This document shows, piece by piece, positions 1 through 8,597 of a stretch of DNA of 64,000 nt. Made by a program: the position numbers and the translations under genes. The notes below the pieces were generated by a model that was not told the origin of the DNA, made no database searches, and saw nothing but the letters and a program-made list of their open reading frames with translations. The DNA lies in the NCBI RefSeq assembly GCF_011065895.1, contig NZ_JAALCR010000018.1, forward strand, positions 62,001-126,000, read 5' to 3'. Numbering within the stretch: the stretch's first letter is position 1; each line of letters opens with the position of its first letter. Source of the DNA: Paludisphaera rhizosphaerae. GTDB taxonomy: Bacteria; Planctomycetota; Planctomycetia; Isosphaerales; Isosphaeraceae.

Positions 1-1
1 G

Positions 2-1213
2 GCGGTCAGCAACGGCGTCGCCGCGTTTCGCGAACCGACCGTGGTCTACGCCCGTCGCACGCTTACGGTGATCATCGTGCTCCTGGGAGTGATGCTCGCC
101 GGGATCGCCCTGCTCTGTCGGGCCTACGGCATCGGCGCGACCGAGCCGGGGAGCCCCGGCTACCAGAGCGTTCTCTCTCAGCTCGTGGCCGCCGTCGTGG
201 GCCGAGGCATGTTCTACTACATCACGATCGGCTCAGTGCTGGCCGTGCTCTCCCTCTCGGCGAACACCGGATTCGCGGACTTTCCCAGGCTTTGCCGGGT
301 GATCGCGCAGGACGGCTATCTCCCCAACGCCTTCGCGCACCGGGGCCGTCGTCTCGTCTACACCTGGGGGATCCTCGTCCTCGCCGCCCTCGCGGGGGCC
401 CTGCTCGTCGTCTTCGACGGCATCACCGACCATCTGATTCCGCTGTTCGCCGTGGGCGCGTTTCTGGCGTTCACGCTCTCGCAGGCCGGCATGGTGGTGC
501 ACTGGCGGCAGGTCGGCGGCCCGCACGCGGACCGATCCGCGGCCGTGAACGCCGTGGGCGCGTGCTGCACGGCCGTTACGCTCGTCGTCGTCCTCGCCTC
601 CAAGTTCGTCGAAGGCGCCTGGATCATGGTCCTGCTGATCCCGACCCTCCTGGCGTTCTTCGTGGGGATCCGGGCTCATTATCGGGGTGTGGCGAAGGAA
701 GTCGCGACCGACCTCCCGCTCGACGTGGGGGGCCTCCAGCCTCCCCTGGCCCTCGTACCGATCCGGGGCTGGAGCTCAATCACGCGGAAGGCGCTCCGGT
801 TCGCCCTGAAGGTCTCTCCAGAGGTCTACGCCCTGCACGTCGCGGACGACGAGAACGCCATGCTGGCTCTGGAAGAGAACTGGGCAAAGAACGTCCGTGA
901 GCCGGCGAAGGCGGCAGGCCTCATCGCCCCCCAGTTGATCGTCGTGTACTCCCCCTACCGACTCCTCTACGCGCCGCTGAAGCAGGCGGTTTCAGACCTT
1001 CAGGCGGCCCACCCTGGCCGAGATCTGGCGGTCGTCGTCCCCGAGTTGGTCGCCACGCGGTGGTATCATTACCTGCTGCACAACCAGACGGCCACGGCGA
1101 TCAAGTTCTACCTGCTCCTGAGCGGCTTCCGCCGGGTGTTCGTCGTCACCGTTCCGTGGTACCTCTCGGACGGCTCGCCGGCTCCGCCGTCGACGGAGTC
1201 GCCCATCCGCTGA
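2..1213 (+). CDS. APC/KUP-family permease, KimA-like, C-terminal part
   Basis: The reading frame is open from the first full codon, so the gene starts upstream of the window; 403 residues are visible. They hold about six hydrophobic helices, including the conserved loop IAQDGYLPNAF and the helix AVGAFLAFTLSQAGMVVHW. These follow closely the pattern of KimA/YdaO-type potassium importers of the APC superfamily. After the last helix come about 160 soluble residues with a beta-alpha pattern (PLALVPIRGW, LIVVYSPYRLL) resembling the universal-stress-protein-like tail of KimA. It probably acts in the inner membrane as a cation or amino-acid/proton symporter. The KimA assignment rests on recalled family pattern; the substrate is not proven. 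A GC-rich hairpin follows the stop. Confidence 0.8.
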   Translation, partial: AVSNGVAAFREPTVVYARRTLTVIIVLLGVMLAGIALLCRAYGIGATEPGSPGYQSVLSQLVAAVVGRGMFYYITIGSVLAVLSLSANTGFADFPRLCRVIAQDGYLPNAFAHRGRRLVYTWGILVLAALAGALLVVFDGITDHLIPLFAVGAFLAFTLSQAGMVVHWRQVGGPHADRSAAVNAVGACCTAVTLVVVLASKFVEGAWIMVLLIPTLLAFFVGIRAHYRGVAKEVATDLPLDVGGLQPPLALVPIRGWSSITRKALRFALKVSPEVYALHVADDENAMLALEENWAKNVREPAKAAGLIAPQLIVVYSPYRLLYAPLKQAVSDLQAAHPGRDLAVVVPELVATRWYHYLLHNQTATAIKFYLLLSGFRRVFVVTVPWYLSDGSPAPPSTESPIR

Positions 1214-1223
1214 GGCCAAGCCC

Positions 1224-1256
1224 GGCGGGGGCGTGACGTGACGCTCCGCCCCCGCC
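1224..1256. terminator. GC-rich hairpin between convergent genes
   Basis: GGCGGGGGCG (1224-1233) pairs perfectly with CGCCCCCGCC (1247-1256) around a 13-nt loop. It sits between the stop of the permease gene and the stop of the minus-strand aldo/keto reductase. It has no strong T tract, so it may be a bidirectional terminator of modest strength. Confidence 0.6.
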
Positions 1257-1268
1257 TTCGCCTTCGCG

Positions 1269-2303
1269 TCAAACGTCCAGGCTGTCTCCCAGGCCGCCGT
1301 AGACGAGGTTCTTGACCATCGGCAGCGAGTAGAACTCGTGCGGGAAGCCGAGCGGGACGCGGCTCACCGCGTTGAGGCGCTGGAGTTGGGATTCGTCGAG
1401 TTTCACGTCGAGGCAGGCCAGGTTGTCCTGGACCTGCTCCAACCGTCGGGCGCCGATGATCGGGATGATGGGGATCGGACGGTGTCGCAGCCAGGCCAGG
1501 GCGACCTGCGCGGGGGAGCGACCGACCTCGGCGGCAACGGCCAGGACCTCGGCGACGACGGCGTGCGCCTGGTCGTCGGTCCGCTGCCACTCCTTCATCA
1601 TCTCACTGTTCAATCGCGCGTCGGCGCCGGCCTTGTTTCCGACGTACTTGCCGGTGAGCGCGCCGCCCGCCAGGGGGGACCAGGCCGTCACGCCCAGCTT
1701 GAGGGCCTCGGCCATCGGCAGCAACTCGCGTTCGACGGTTCGTTCGAGCAGGCTGTACTCGATCTGCAGGCCGACGAACGGCGACCACCCGCGCAGCTCG
1801 GCCAGGGTGTTGGCCCGGGCCACGGCCCAGGCGGCCATGTCGGAAACGCCGGCGTGCAGGATCTTCCCCTGGCGGACCAGGTCGTCGAAGGCCCGCATCA
1901 CCTCTTCCAGCGGGGTGATCCGATCCCAGATGTGCAGCCAGTAGAGGTCGATGTAATCGGTCTGCAAGCGTTTGAGGCTGGCCTCGACGGCTCGCATCAT
2001 GTTCTTGCGCTGGTTGCCGGCGTTGTTGGGATCGTTCCCGGGCATGGCGTTGGTGTACTTCGTCGCCAGAACCACCCGGTCGCGGTCCCCCTTGAGGAAT
2101 TCACCCAGCAGCGTTTCACTCGCGCCGTTGGTGTAGACGTTGGCCGTGTCGATGAAGTTGCCGCCGGCCTCGAAGAAGGCGTCGAGGACGCGCCGCGACT
2201 CGTCCTTCGACGACCCCCAGCCCCACTCCTCGCCGAACGTCATCGTCCCCAGGCAAAGCTCCGAGACGCGCAGACCGGACCCGCCCAGCAATCGGTATCG
2301 CAT
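1269..2303 (-). CDS. Aldo/keto reductase
   Basis: A 344-residue cytoplasmic NADPH-dependent oxidoreductase of the AKR superfamily, with a TIM-barrel fold. The N-terminal strand ends in LCLGTMTFG. The catalytic tetrad is visible as Asp and Tyr in FIDTANVY, Lys in LATKY and His in LYWLH. The C-terminal part carries the cofactor-loop motif IPIIGARRLEQVQDNL. Length is typical for the YajO/Tas-like group. The ATG at 2303 is preferred over the TTG one codon upstream because AAGGAG lies about 8 nt before it. It follows the MarR gene by about 50 nt on the same strand, so the two are probably co-transcribed. A role in aldehyde or quinone detoxification is inferred from that pairing; the substrate is unknown. 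Confidence 0.93.
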   Translation of the reverse strand: MRYRLLGGSGLRVSELCLGTMTFGEEWGWGSSKDESRRVLDAFFEAGGNFIDTANVYTNGASETLLGEFLKGDRDRVVLATKYTNAMPGNDPNNAGNQRKNMMRAVEASLKRLQTDYIDLYWLHIWDRITPLEEVMRAFDDLVRQGKILHAGVSDMAAWAVARANTLAELRGWSPFVGLQIEYSLLERTVERELLPMAEALKLGVTAWSPLAGGALTGKYVGNKAGADARLNSEMMKEWQRTDDQAHAVVAEVLAVAAEVGRSPAQVALAWLRHRPIPIIPIIGARRLEQVQDNLACLDVKLDESQLQRLNAVSRVPLGFPHEFYSLPMVKNLVYGGLGDSLDV

Positions 2304-2353
2304 CAACGTCTTCTCCTTGATTTCGACATGGCCGGGCGGTCGTGAGGCTGCCT

Positions 2354-2800
2354 TCAGGCGTCGCGCCCCCCGGGACGCGTCAGGACGCCCACGATGCGGT
2401 CGAAGGCCGCCGCCTCGTCGGCGGAGAGGCGCCCCAACCGCTCGCCGAAGCTCCGCCCCATGGCCTCCTCGACGCGCCTGAGCGCCTTGACTCCCGCGGG
2501 CGTCCGGACCAGGCGGAACTTCCGCAGGTCCCCCGCCTCCACCCGACGCTCCAGGAAGCCCCCGGCCTCCAGTTGGTTGATCAGGTACGTCACCGTCGGC
2601 CGCGGCAGCAGCAGTTTTCCGGCCAGCTCGGCCGGGAACGGATGCTCCTCCACGGCGTCCAGCAGGAAGTACGCCTTCACCGAGATCCCCAGAGCCTCGA
2701 AAGTCGACTCCGAGTCGTCGATGATCGACTGCAACAGCCGCCAGAGGTCGGCCAGCGTCCCGTAGGCGTCACGCCCGCCCTTCTTCCTTCCGTTCGGCAT
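2354..2800 (-). CDS. MarR-family transcriptional regulator
   Basis: A 148-residue winged-helix regulator. The recognition region reads KLLLPRPTVTYLINQLEAGGFL followed by the wing RRVEAGDLRKFRLVRT, the usual MarR arrangement. Flanking helices (LWRLLQSIIDD; EEAMGRSFGERLGRLSADE) would form the dimer interface. The frame continues upstream to a TTG at 2836, but that start lies inside a perfect inverted repeat, so ATG 2800 (MPNGRKKGG) is chosen. The aldo/keto reductase gene follows directly, which suggests a ligand-responsive local repressor acting on itself and the reductase. No ligand-binding residue can be named from the sequence. Confidence 0.9.
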   Translation of the reverse strand: MPNGRKKGGRDAYGTLADLWRLLQSIIDDSESTFEALGISVKAYFLLDAVEEHPFPAELAGKLLLPRPTVTYLINQLEAGGFLERRVEAGDLRKFRLVRTPAGVKALRRVEEAMGRSFGERLGRLSADEAAAFDRIVGVLTRPGGRDA

Positions 2801-2829
2801 GGTACGCCCGCCTGATTCCGAAGTCAAAT

Positions 2830-2846
2830 AGTTCAACTATTGAACT
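2830..2846. promoter_or_regulatory. Probable MarR operator, perfect 7-3-7 inverted repeat
   Basis: AGTTCAA-CTA-TTGAACT is a perfect palindrome with a 3-nt centre. It ends 29 bp before the preferred MarR start, in a locally AT-rich patch of an otherwise GC-rich spacer. The position and the 17-bp dyad fit a MarR dimer site that would autoregulate the regulator-reductase unit. Confidence 0.7.
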
Positions 2847-3107
2847 TTCTCCGCGCGCCGACCCATCCGATCGAGCGGCTCGCTCCTGGAAAGCATACAC
2901 CAGGGCCTGCGATTACATGCGTTTCCCCTGCTTGCTCGGCCGATGAAAGTGCTTCGCGAGGGCGGGAGGCGTCGGCCGGACCGTGACAAATGCGACCGGA
3001 GGCCGTTGACTTGAACTGCCGTTCGTTTCCCGATGTCCCGGGATGGCGTAGGATCGTCGTTGCGTGCGTCACGACCCATCAGGGCCGACCCCAGCGGGTG
3101 GGGATCC

Positions 3108-3551
3108 ATGCAGCTTCCGATTCATCACCGGCCGGGTTTGCTCGTGCTGACCCCGGCGTTCCTGGCCCTCCTCTGGGTCGGGCTCGGGATCCTGCTCCTT
3201 CTCGCCCGGGGCGATCTCGAAGCCTTGCTCCGCAGGGACTTCGGCGAGCACGCCCGGCCCGACGCCTTCGATCACCTGAACGGGGTCTCGACGGCCTTCT
3301 GGATCGCGCACACCTGCCTGACCGTGGTCGCGATCGCCGCGGCCCGATCTCGGCGGACGGACGTGCTCGTGGTCCTTCTGATCGGCCCGCTCATCGCCTC
3401 GGGGATCTCCCTGCTCGGCCAGAGCTGGTCGGACCCGAACTGGCTCGTCGTCGCCGCCGTTTGCACGATCGGCTGGCTGGCGTCGACGGTCGTCGGTGCG
3501 ACGTACTGGGCCTTCCGACCGACGGCCCGTCTGAATCGAGGCGACGGATAG
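3108..3551 (+). CDS. Small four-helix membrane protein, unknown function
   Basis: A 147-residue protein, divergent from the MarR gene. Four hydrophobic segments are clear: LLVLTPAFLALLWVGLGILL, STAFWIAHTCLTVVAIAAA, VLVVLLIGPLIASGISLLG and LVVAAVCTIGWLASTVVGA. The ATG at 3108 (MQLPIHH) is preceded by GGTGGGG and is preferred over an upstream in-frame start whose extra residues are not hydrophobic. I do not recognise the family. Bacterial inner-membrane localisation is the only supported statement. Confidence 0.6.
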   Translation: MQLPIHHRPGLLVLTPAFLALLWVGLGILLLLARGDLEALLRRDFGEHARPDAFDHLNGVSTAFWIAHTCLTVVAIAAARSRRTDVLVVLLIGPLIASGISLLGQSWSDPNWLVVAAVCTIGWLASTVVGATYWAFRPTARLNRGDG

Positions 3552-3895
3552 GAGTTTCCCGCCGACGATTCTCGAGAAAACACGACCAGCGCCCTTGAAA
3601 CCCGGGCTCGCGCGCATACCGTCTTTCTGCCTAATAAAACGCTGCATCAGCCCCCCCGGCGGAAGGCGGCGGCGTCAGCGTCGAGCCAGGTCCGGAATGA
3701 ATCTCGGGCCGGCTCCGGTCTCGGATCCCTGGTCCGAGGCGGCAACGCCGTCGGGTTGCGACCTCTCCCAACCATCGACCACGCCATCCGCCGACGGACG
3801 AACCATGCCGTCACCCCGACTTCGGTCGCGGTCGCGCCCCCCCGTGCGCCCGACGACCCAAGGTCACGGGGGCCATCGCGCAAAAGGAGATTGCG
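3552..3895. other. Intergenic stretch with no supported gene
   Basis: This 344-bp spacer holds only short antisense-style reading frames rich in Arg and Pro. The last part carries a strong ribosome site (AAAAGGAGA) for the next gene. I see no RNA gene or clear promoter. Confidence 0.5.
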
Positions 3896-4234
3896 ATGCA
3901 ACACGAATCGTTTCCGGACGAGCATATCGAGGGACTAGAAGATTACGTCGTCGTCTTCAAGGAAGGGCCGAACCACGGCTACGTCCTGCGCGGGGACGAT
4001 GAACTGGCCGGCATCCGATGGATGACGGGCGACACCGGGCTGCTGCCGAACGTGGGAGACCTCTTCCAGAGCCCGGTGATGTCCATCACGATCGCCGCGC
4101 AGCGGTCCGTCGACCGCCGAAAGCTCTGGATGGCGCTCGTCAAAATCGGCGAATCCGGCGCGAGCTACGCCGCGTACCGCGTCGAGTCGATCGTTGAAGG
4201 CGTCATCGTTCTGAGGCATGTTCCCGACGCTTGA
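3896..4234 (+). CDS. Hypothetical cytoplasmic protein, 112 aa
   Basis: An AAAAGGAG ribosome site sits about 8 nt before the ATG, the best one in this region, which supports a genuine gene. The product is acidic to neutral, has no signal peptide or membrane segment, and has alternating hydrophobic residues (DYVVVFKEG, LWMALVKIGE, EGVIVLRHV) suggesting a small beta-rich domain. I do not recognise the family. An AT-rich stretch follows it. Confidence 0.65.
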   Translation: MQHESFPDEHIEGLEDYVVVFKEGPNHGYVLRGDDELAGIRWMTGDTGLLPNVGDLFQSPVMSITIAAQRSVDRRKLWMALVKIGESGASYAAYRVESIVEGVIVLRHVPDA

Positions 4235-4270
4235 CATCGCATTGCATCTACATTCGTTATTACGTCTGCA

Positions 4271-4299
4271 TTGACATTTTCTCATGACATTTCACATCT
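4271..4299 (+). promoter_or_regulatory. Possible promoter region with tandem TGACATTT
   Basis: A consensus -35 hexamer TTGACA (4271-4276) lies in AT-rich sequence about 120 bp before the propeller gene. The octamer TGACATTT occurs twice, 13 bp apart (4272 and 4285). A matching -10 is weak (ACATCT at 17-bp spacing), so the promoter call is tentative. Confidence 0.3.
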
Positions 4300-4396
4300 G
4301 GAGAGGGCGTAGCATCGTTGCCCGCGCCGTCCCGCCGTGGTAAGCCTGAGGCTGGAAAGTCGTTCGATCGAAGTCCGGCCGGTTCATGAGGTGAAG

Positions 4397-5977
4397 ATGT
4401 CGTTCCCGTCACGCACCAAGGCCCGCCCGTCGTCGTCGCCCGCAGCGCGGCTGCGGTGGGCCGTGGGCCTCTTCGTCTGCTCGTCGTGGGCCTACGGGGC
4501 TGATGGGAACGTCGCCGCGCCTCGGCCTTCGGCGAGCGCCGTGAGGCTGATCGGGGGCGAGGCGGTTGAGTTCACGTCGGGCACGTCGCCGGTCCTGAGC
4601 GCGACTCCGAAACCGACGCTGGGAACGCGAGATTTCGCCGTCGGGCTTTCGTTCCGATCGGACGAGACGGCCACCCAGGATCTGGGCGACCTGATGAGCC
4701 TGTGGGACGCGAAGACGCGGCACGGCTTCACTCTCGGCCTGCGCAACAATACGGGGAGCACGACCAGCCAGGCCAACTGGCGGCAGATGCAGTTCGGGAT
4801 CGACGCCGGAACGACGCCGAACTGGCGCGACGAGGGCCGGCCCGGCGCCGCGCTGCTGGGCTTCTCGATCGCCGTCCACGACGGAAAGCTCTATGTCGGG
4901 ACGTGCGAGCCGATGCGGCCGCAGGTTGGGAGGGTTTATCGTTACGACGGCCCGGGGAGATGGACGCCCCTCAGCCCGCTGGACGGCTCGAACTCCGTGA
5001 CCGCCCTGGCCAGTCTGGACGGCCGCCTCTACGCGGCGACGGGCAAGTATCGGGTGGCCGGTTCGTCCCTGCCCGAGTCCGACAACACGGAGCGCGGGGG
5101 TCGCGTCTACCGGCTGATCGAGCCCGACCGCTGGGAGTTTGTCGGCGACCTGGAGACGGAGGCGATCGCCGGCCTGGTGAACTTCGGCGGCAAGCTCTAC
5201 GCGTCCGCTTTGTATAAGCCGGCCGGACTCTACCGCCACGAAGGCGGAGGAGCCTGGACGACGGTTCCCACACCCGATGGCAAACGGGTGAATGCTCTCG
5301 GCGTCCACGGCGGGGCCCTGTACGCCACCAGCTATGACGTCGGGAACGTCTATCGTTACGACGGCAAGGCCTGGAAGGGCCTGGGGCTCGTCGACGCGAA
5401 CATCACCCAGAATTACTCGTTCACCACGTACCAGAACTCCCTGCACGTCTCCACCTGGCCCGCGGGCAAGGTCTATCGGCTGGATGCGAACGACCATTGG
5501 GTCGACGCCGGCCGACTGGGGAACGAGTTGGAAGTCATGGGCATGCTCGTCCACAACGGGACCTTCTACGCCGGCTCGCTCCCCTCGGCCGAGGTCTACC
5601 GTTACGAAGGCGAGCCCCGATGGACCCCTCTGAAGCAGTTGGACGAAACGCCCGACGTGAAATACCGCCGAGCCTGGGCGATGGCCACCTACCAGGGGCG
5701 GCTGTTCACGACAACACTCCCCTCGGGGAAAGTCTGGTCAATGTCCGCGGGGAGCCTCGCCACCGTCGACCGTGAGTTGAGCCCGGGCTGGCACGACGTG
5801 GCCGCCCAGCGGACGGGAGACAAGCTCCGCCTGTTCGTCGACGGCCGTCTGGCCGTCGAGGCCGACGGTGCAGCGCTCGACCTGAATACCGCCGGGCTGC
5901 GGCTCTCGGTCGGCGACGGCCCTCGCGGCCGATTCGTCGGCACGATCAAGGACGCCTGGTTCGACGCGGCTCCGTGA
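4397..5977 (+). CDS. Secreted beta-propeller protein inserted in a lectin-fold domain
   Basis: A 526-residue exported protein. The start at ATG 4397 (MSFPSRTK) is chosen for the GAGGTGA ribosome site; a basic stretch and the hydrophobic run WAVGLFVCSSWAYG follow. Residues of about 45-130 look like the first half of a concanavalin A/LamG fold (FAVGLSFRSDE, LWDAKTRHGFTLGL). The middle has about six Kelch-like blades built on the pattern G-x-L-Y-x-(A/G)-T ... V-Y-R-Y-(D/E)-G. The last 75 residues return to LamG-type strands (GWHDVAAQRTGDKLRLFVDG, GTIKDAWFD). Carbohydrate or matrix binding is inferred from the folds. No catalytic residues are evident. Confidence 0.75.
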   Translation: MSFPSRTKARPSSSPAARLRWAVGLFVCSSWAYGADGNVAAPRPSASAVRLIGGEAVEFTSGTSPVLSATPKPTLGTRDFAVGLSFRSDETATQDLGDLMSLWDAKTRHGFTLGLRNNTGSTTSQANWRQMQFGIDAGTTPNWRDEGRPGAALLGFSIAVHDGKLYVGTCEPMRPQVGRVYRYDGPGRWTPLSPLDGSNSVTALASLDGRLYAATGKYRVAGSSLPESDNTERGGRVYRLIEPDRWEFVGDLETEAIAGLVNFGGKLYASALYKPAGLYRHEGGGAWTTVPTPDGKRVNALGVHGGALYATSYDVGNVYRYDGKAWKGLGLVDANITQNYSFTTYQNSLHVSTWPAGKVYRLDANDHWVDAGRLGNELEVMGMLVHNGTFYAGSLPSAEVYRYEGEPRWTPLKQLDETPDVKYRRAWAMATYQGRLFTTTLPSGKVWSMSAGSLATVDRELSPGWHDVAAQRTGDKLRLFVDGRLAVEADGAALDLNTAGLRLSVGDGPRGRFVGTIKDAWFDAAP

Positions 5978-6019
5978 GCGATCTCGACCGCCGACTTCCA
6001 GGGCCTTCGCCGACGCGGC

Positions 6020-6025
6020 TATACT
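6020..6025 (+). promoter_or_regulatory. Possible -10 element TATACT
   Basis: TATACT sits 56 bp before the GTG start of the DUF1080 gene, in the 104-bp gap after the propeller gene. The best -35 candidate, TTCCAG at 5996 with an 18-bp spacer, is poor. Similar TAAACT boxes precede two other secreted-protein genes in the window. Confidence 0.35.
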
Positions 6026-6081
6026 CGGCGACCGCGGCCGTCGGACGCGTCGAACACTCTCCCAGTCCTGGAGGCTACGCC

Positions 6082-6804
6082 GTGCGCACCCTCGCTGGTT
6101 GTTTCGCCCTGACCCTCGTCGTGACCGTCGGCAGTCTCGTGCGCGAGGCCCGTGCTCAGGCCGCAGAGACGCCCAGTGCGCTCGAAAGCTCGCCCAACGG
6201 TTGGAAGGATCTCCTCGCCGGGGCGGGCGACGGGCTGAAGGGGTGGACGATCGGCAAGCTGCCGTCCAACCCGAAGGCGAAGGCCGAAGCAGCCCCGCCG
6301 AAGCCGAGCGGCTCGCAATGGAAGTACGACGCGAACGCGAAGACCCTCGTCTGCGAGGGGGACGGCGGACACGAATGGCTGCGCTGGGACGAGGAACTCG
6401 GCGACTTCGTCTTCCACGTCGAGTGGCGGTTCGTCCCGGTCGAGGGCAAGAAGGGATACAACTCCGGGATCTTCGTCCGCAACTCGGCCGACGCTTCGAT
6501 CTGGCACCAGGCCCAGACCGGCGACGCCTCTGGCGGCTTCCTGTTCGGCGACACCCTCGTCGACGGTCAGGCCAAGCGGGTCAACCTCTCCAAGCAAATC
6601 CTCGACAAGCGGGTCAAGCCGGCCGGTGAGTGGAACACCTGCGAGGTCGCCTGCAAGGGGAAGGAGATCACCCTCTGGACCAACGGCGCGACGACATGCG
6701 TCTTCGACGCCTGCGAGGTCCCTCGCGGTTTCGTCGGCCTGGAAGCCGAGGGCTGGAAGATCGAGTTCCGAAACGTGAAGGTCAAGCCGCTCGCTGGCCC
6801 TTGA
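6082..6804 (+). CDS. DUF1080 (3-keto-disaccharide hydrolase type) secreted protein
   Basis: A 240-residue secreted protein with the planctomycete DUF1080/PF06439 pattern: GWKDLLAGAGDGLKGWTIG near the start, then LVCEGDGGHEWLRWDEELGDFVFHVEWR given in part, YNSGIFVRNS, and the end strand KIEFRNVKVKPL. The GTG at 6082 is preferred because GGAGG lies about 10 nt upstream and a typical signal peptide follows (VRTLAGCFALTLVVTVGSLV, with Ala-x-Ala cleavage after REARAQA). Family members have a concanavalin-like fold and some hydrolyse 3-keto-disaccharides. Activity here is inferred by family only. Confidence 0.88.
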   Translation: MRTLAGCFALTLVVTVGSLVREARAQAAETPSALESSPNGWKDLLAGAGDGLKGWTIGKLPSNPKAKAEAAPPKPSGSQWKYDANAKTLVCEGDGGHEWLRWDEELGDFVFHVEWRFVPVEGKKGYNSGIFVRNSADASIWHQAQTGDASGGFLFGDTLVDGQAKRVNLSKQILDKRVKPAGEWNTCEVACKGKEITLWTNGATTCVFDACEVPRGFVGLEAEGWKIEFRNVKVKPLAGP

Positions 6805-6841
6805 TCGAGCCCGGAACGACTCAGCGTTTCGGAAAGGTCGC

Positions 6842-6864
6842 CGGCGGGCTGGAGAAGCCCGCCG
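6842..6864. terminator. Hairpin between convergent genes
   Basis: CGGCGGGCT (6842-6850) and AGCCCGCCG (6856-6864) form a 9-bp perfect stem with the 5-nt loop GGAGA. It lies between the DUF1080 stop and the DUF1559 stop on the other strand, so it could serve both. Confidence 0.6.
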
Positions 6865-6889
6865 ACGACGAAGACGAAGGGGAGCTGAA

Positions 6890-7912
6890 TCAGTAGGCGT
6901 CGGAGCTGACGATCTCACCACCCTTGGTCGTGGAGAGAGCGCGATACGTCGGCAGGCTGATCGAGTTCTTGATGAAGTGGACCGAGCCGTCGCCGAACAG
7001 CGTGTTCACGCCGCCGGAGTGCCGGCTGCGGGCGATGTTGTAGAGCGGCACCGAGGCCGTGGGGGCGGTGCACGGCGGGTTCTGCTGGAACGGGTAGATG
7101 CAGTAGCCGCCGCTCTCCAGGACGTCCGGATCCGCCGAGTTGGGGCCAGACCAGGCGGTGTAGTTGCTGGCGCTGCTCCACCAGGAGAAGCCGCGCAGGT
7201 CATACGAAGCGGAGTACTGGCCCAACCCGGCGCCCTTCGTCCCGACGACGCATTCCGAGATGAGCATCGTGTTGCTCAGGCCGTCGACGATGGCGCTGAA
7301 GGGGACGACGTACTGGCCCGACATCCCGAGCTGGGTGCCCAGCGCCTTGCCGTCCAGGTCCGTGTACGGAGCGCCGCCGAAGGCGATGTTGTTATAGGTC
7401 GAAGGCTGCGGCGAGTTCAGGTTGCCGAAGTTGCAGACGTAGTTCTGCGAGACCACGTCGAAGCGAGCGCCGTTGACGGTCGTGCCGATCCCGGTCAGGC
7501 TCGTCCCGCCGCCGTCGCTCGGGCACATGTAGGCGGGGACGCGCGTCGCGGAGACGGTGACGTTGGCCACGCCCGAGTACCGGAACGGGGCGTCGATCGC
7601 CGTGCCCATCCAGACGTAGTCGCCGCCGAAGTTCCAGGAGTTGAACAGCGCCTGCTGCTCAACGCCCGGCAGGGTGAACAGAATCCAGGTTCCCCAGCAG
7701 CAGCTCTTCCGGCCCGGCGGCAGGCAGCCGTTGGAGCTTTCGTAGTTGTGCATGGACAGGCCGATCTGCTTCAGGTTGTTCACGCACTGGGCGCGGCGGG
7801 CCGCCTCGCGGGCGGACTGCACGGCCGGAAGCAGCAGGGCGATCAAGACGGCGATGATCGCGATGACGACGAGCAACTCGATCAGCGTGAAGCCCTTTCT
7901 CCGAATCTTCAT
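6890..7912 (-). CDS. DUF1559 pseudopilin-like protein (H-X9-DG type)
   Basis: A 340-residue protein with a type IV prepilin-like N-terminus: a short basic leader MKIRRKG, then [20 protein letters not shown] and the [20 protein letters not shown] helix. The C-terminus has the signature [25 protein letters not shown] and ends [11 protein letters not shown] prepilin peptidase would cut after the Gly before FTLIE, leaving a membrane-anchored exported protein. AAAGGGGAG precedes the ATG. A lipoprotein gene lies upstream on the same strand, separated by about 200 bp with a short hairpin. Function in planctomycetes is unproven; an extracellular fibre or binding role is commonly supposed. Confidence 0.92.
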   Translation of the reverse strand: MKIRRKGFTLIELLVVIAIIAVLIALLLPAVQSAREAARRAQCVNNLKQIGLSMHNYESSNGCLPPGRKSCCWGTWILFTLPGVEQQALFNSWNFGGDYVWMGTAIDAPFRYSGVANVTVSATRVPAYMCPSDGGGTSLTGIGTTVNGARFDVVSQNYVCNFGNLNSPQPSTYNNIAFGGAPYTDLDGKALGTQLGMSGQYVVPFSAIVDGLSNTMLISECVVGTKGAGLGQYSASYDLRGFSWWSSASNYTAWSGPNSADPDVLESGGYCIYPFQQNPPCTAPTASVPLYNIARSRHSGGVNTLFGDGSVHFIKNSISLPTYRALSTTKGGEIVSSDAY

Positions 7913-8016
7913 ACAACTCCCCTTTAAATGAACTTATGACAGACAATGCACGAGATCCGAGGACGCCGTCGAGCCCCGCGGCCGAGGAAAGACGACGTCG
8001 ATGGATTGGGGAAAGC

Positions 8017-8033
8017 CCCGCCGACGCGGCGGG
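8017..8033 (-). terminator. Short hairpin between lipoprotein and DUF1559 genes
   Basis: CCCGCCG (8017-8023), a 3-nt loop, and CGGCGGG (8027-8033). It lies 88 bp past the lipoprotein stop and 105 bp before the DUF1559 start. No T tract is evident, so it would at most attenuate transcription. Confidence 0.4.
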
Positions 8034-8120
8034 ACCTTGGAGCAGCGGCAGGCGGTCTGACGGGCGCTCCCTGTTCGCGCGTATCGATCGGCGATCACGC
8101 GGGAGGGAACGCCGGATCAA

Positions 8121-8597
8121 TCACTTGGCGGGTTTGGTGGTCGACAGCGCGAACTGGAAGTCGTTCGGGATGCCCGGCTTGACCTCGGCGGCAAGCTTGG
8201 AATCGGTGTTGTACATCGGCGGGATGGCGTCCTTCGGGATGACGGGGGGCATCCCCGGGGCGCCGTCGTTGACGGCGGGCCCGTCGGCCTTCTTCTCGGT
8301 CCCGGACGAGGAGATCTTCACCGTGTACTTGCCCGGAACGAGCCCCTGCTCCTTCGGGACGCTGTACTTCCCGTCGATGATCGTGAAGTTCCCCTGGGTC
8401 GGAGACATCGGATCGGAGGGGAGAAAGAGAGCGATCCCCGACTTGAGCGGCTTCCCGTCTACTGTCACGCCGCCGGTGACGCCCTCCCGCGGAAGGTTGT
8501 CGAAGGCTTCTCCGCCGCAACCCGAGAGGCCGAACGTCCCCAAGACCAGCGCCGCAAGGGCGGCATATGCACGAAGAACCGAAGACCGCTTCGCCAT
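8121..8597 (-). CDS. Lipoprotein with transthyretin-like domain
   Basis: A 158-residue lipoprotein. ATG 8597 (MAKRSSVLR) has GAGGAA upstream. The signal is AYAALAALVLGTFGLSGC, with Cys in a lipobox-like LSGC. The mature part begins GGEAFDNLPREGVTGGVTVDGKPL, given in two halves here: a linker, then the VTVDGKPLKSGIALF strand pair, typical of carboxypeptidase-regulatory/transthyretin-like folds. Later strands (YSVPKEQGLVPGKYTVKI) fit the same beta-sandwich. Such small lipoproteins are habitual neighbours of DUF1559 genes, and one follows here. A structural partner role at the cell surface is inferred. Confidence 0.85.
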   Translation of the reverse strand: MAKRSSVLRAYAALAALVLGTFGLSGCGGEAFDNLPREGVTGGVTVDGKPLKSGIALFLPSDPMSPTQGNFTIIDGKYSVPKEQGLVPGKYTVKISSSGTEKKADGPAVNDGAPGMPPVIPKDAIPPMYNTDSKLAAEVKPGIPNDFQFALSTTKPAK

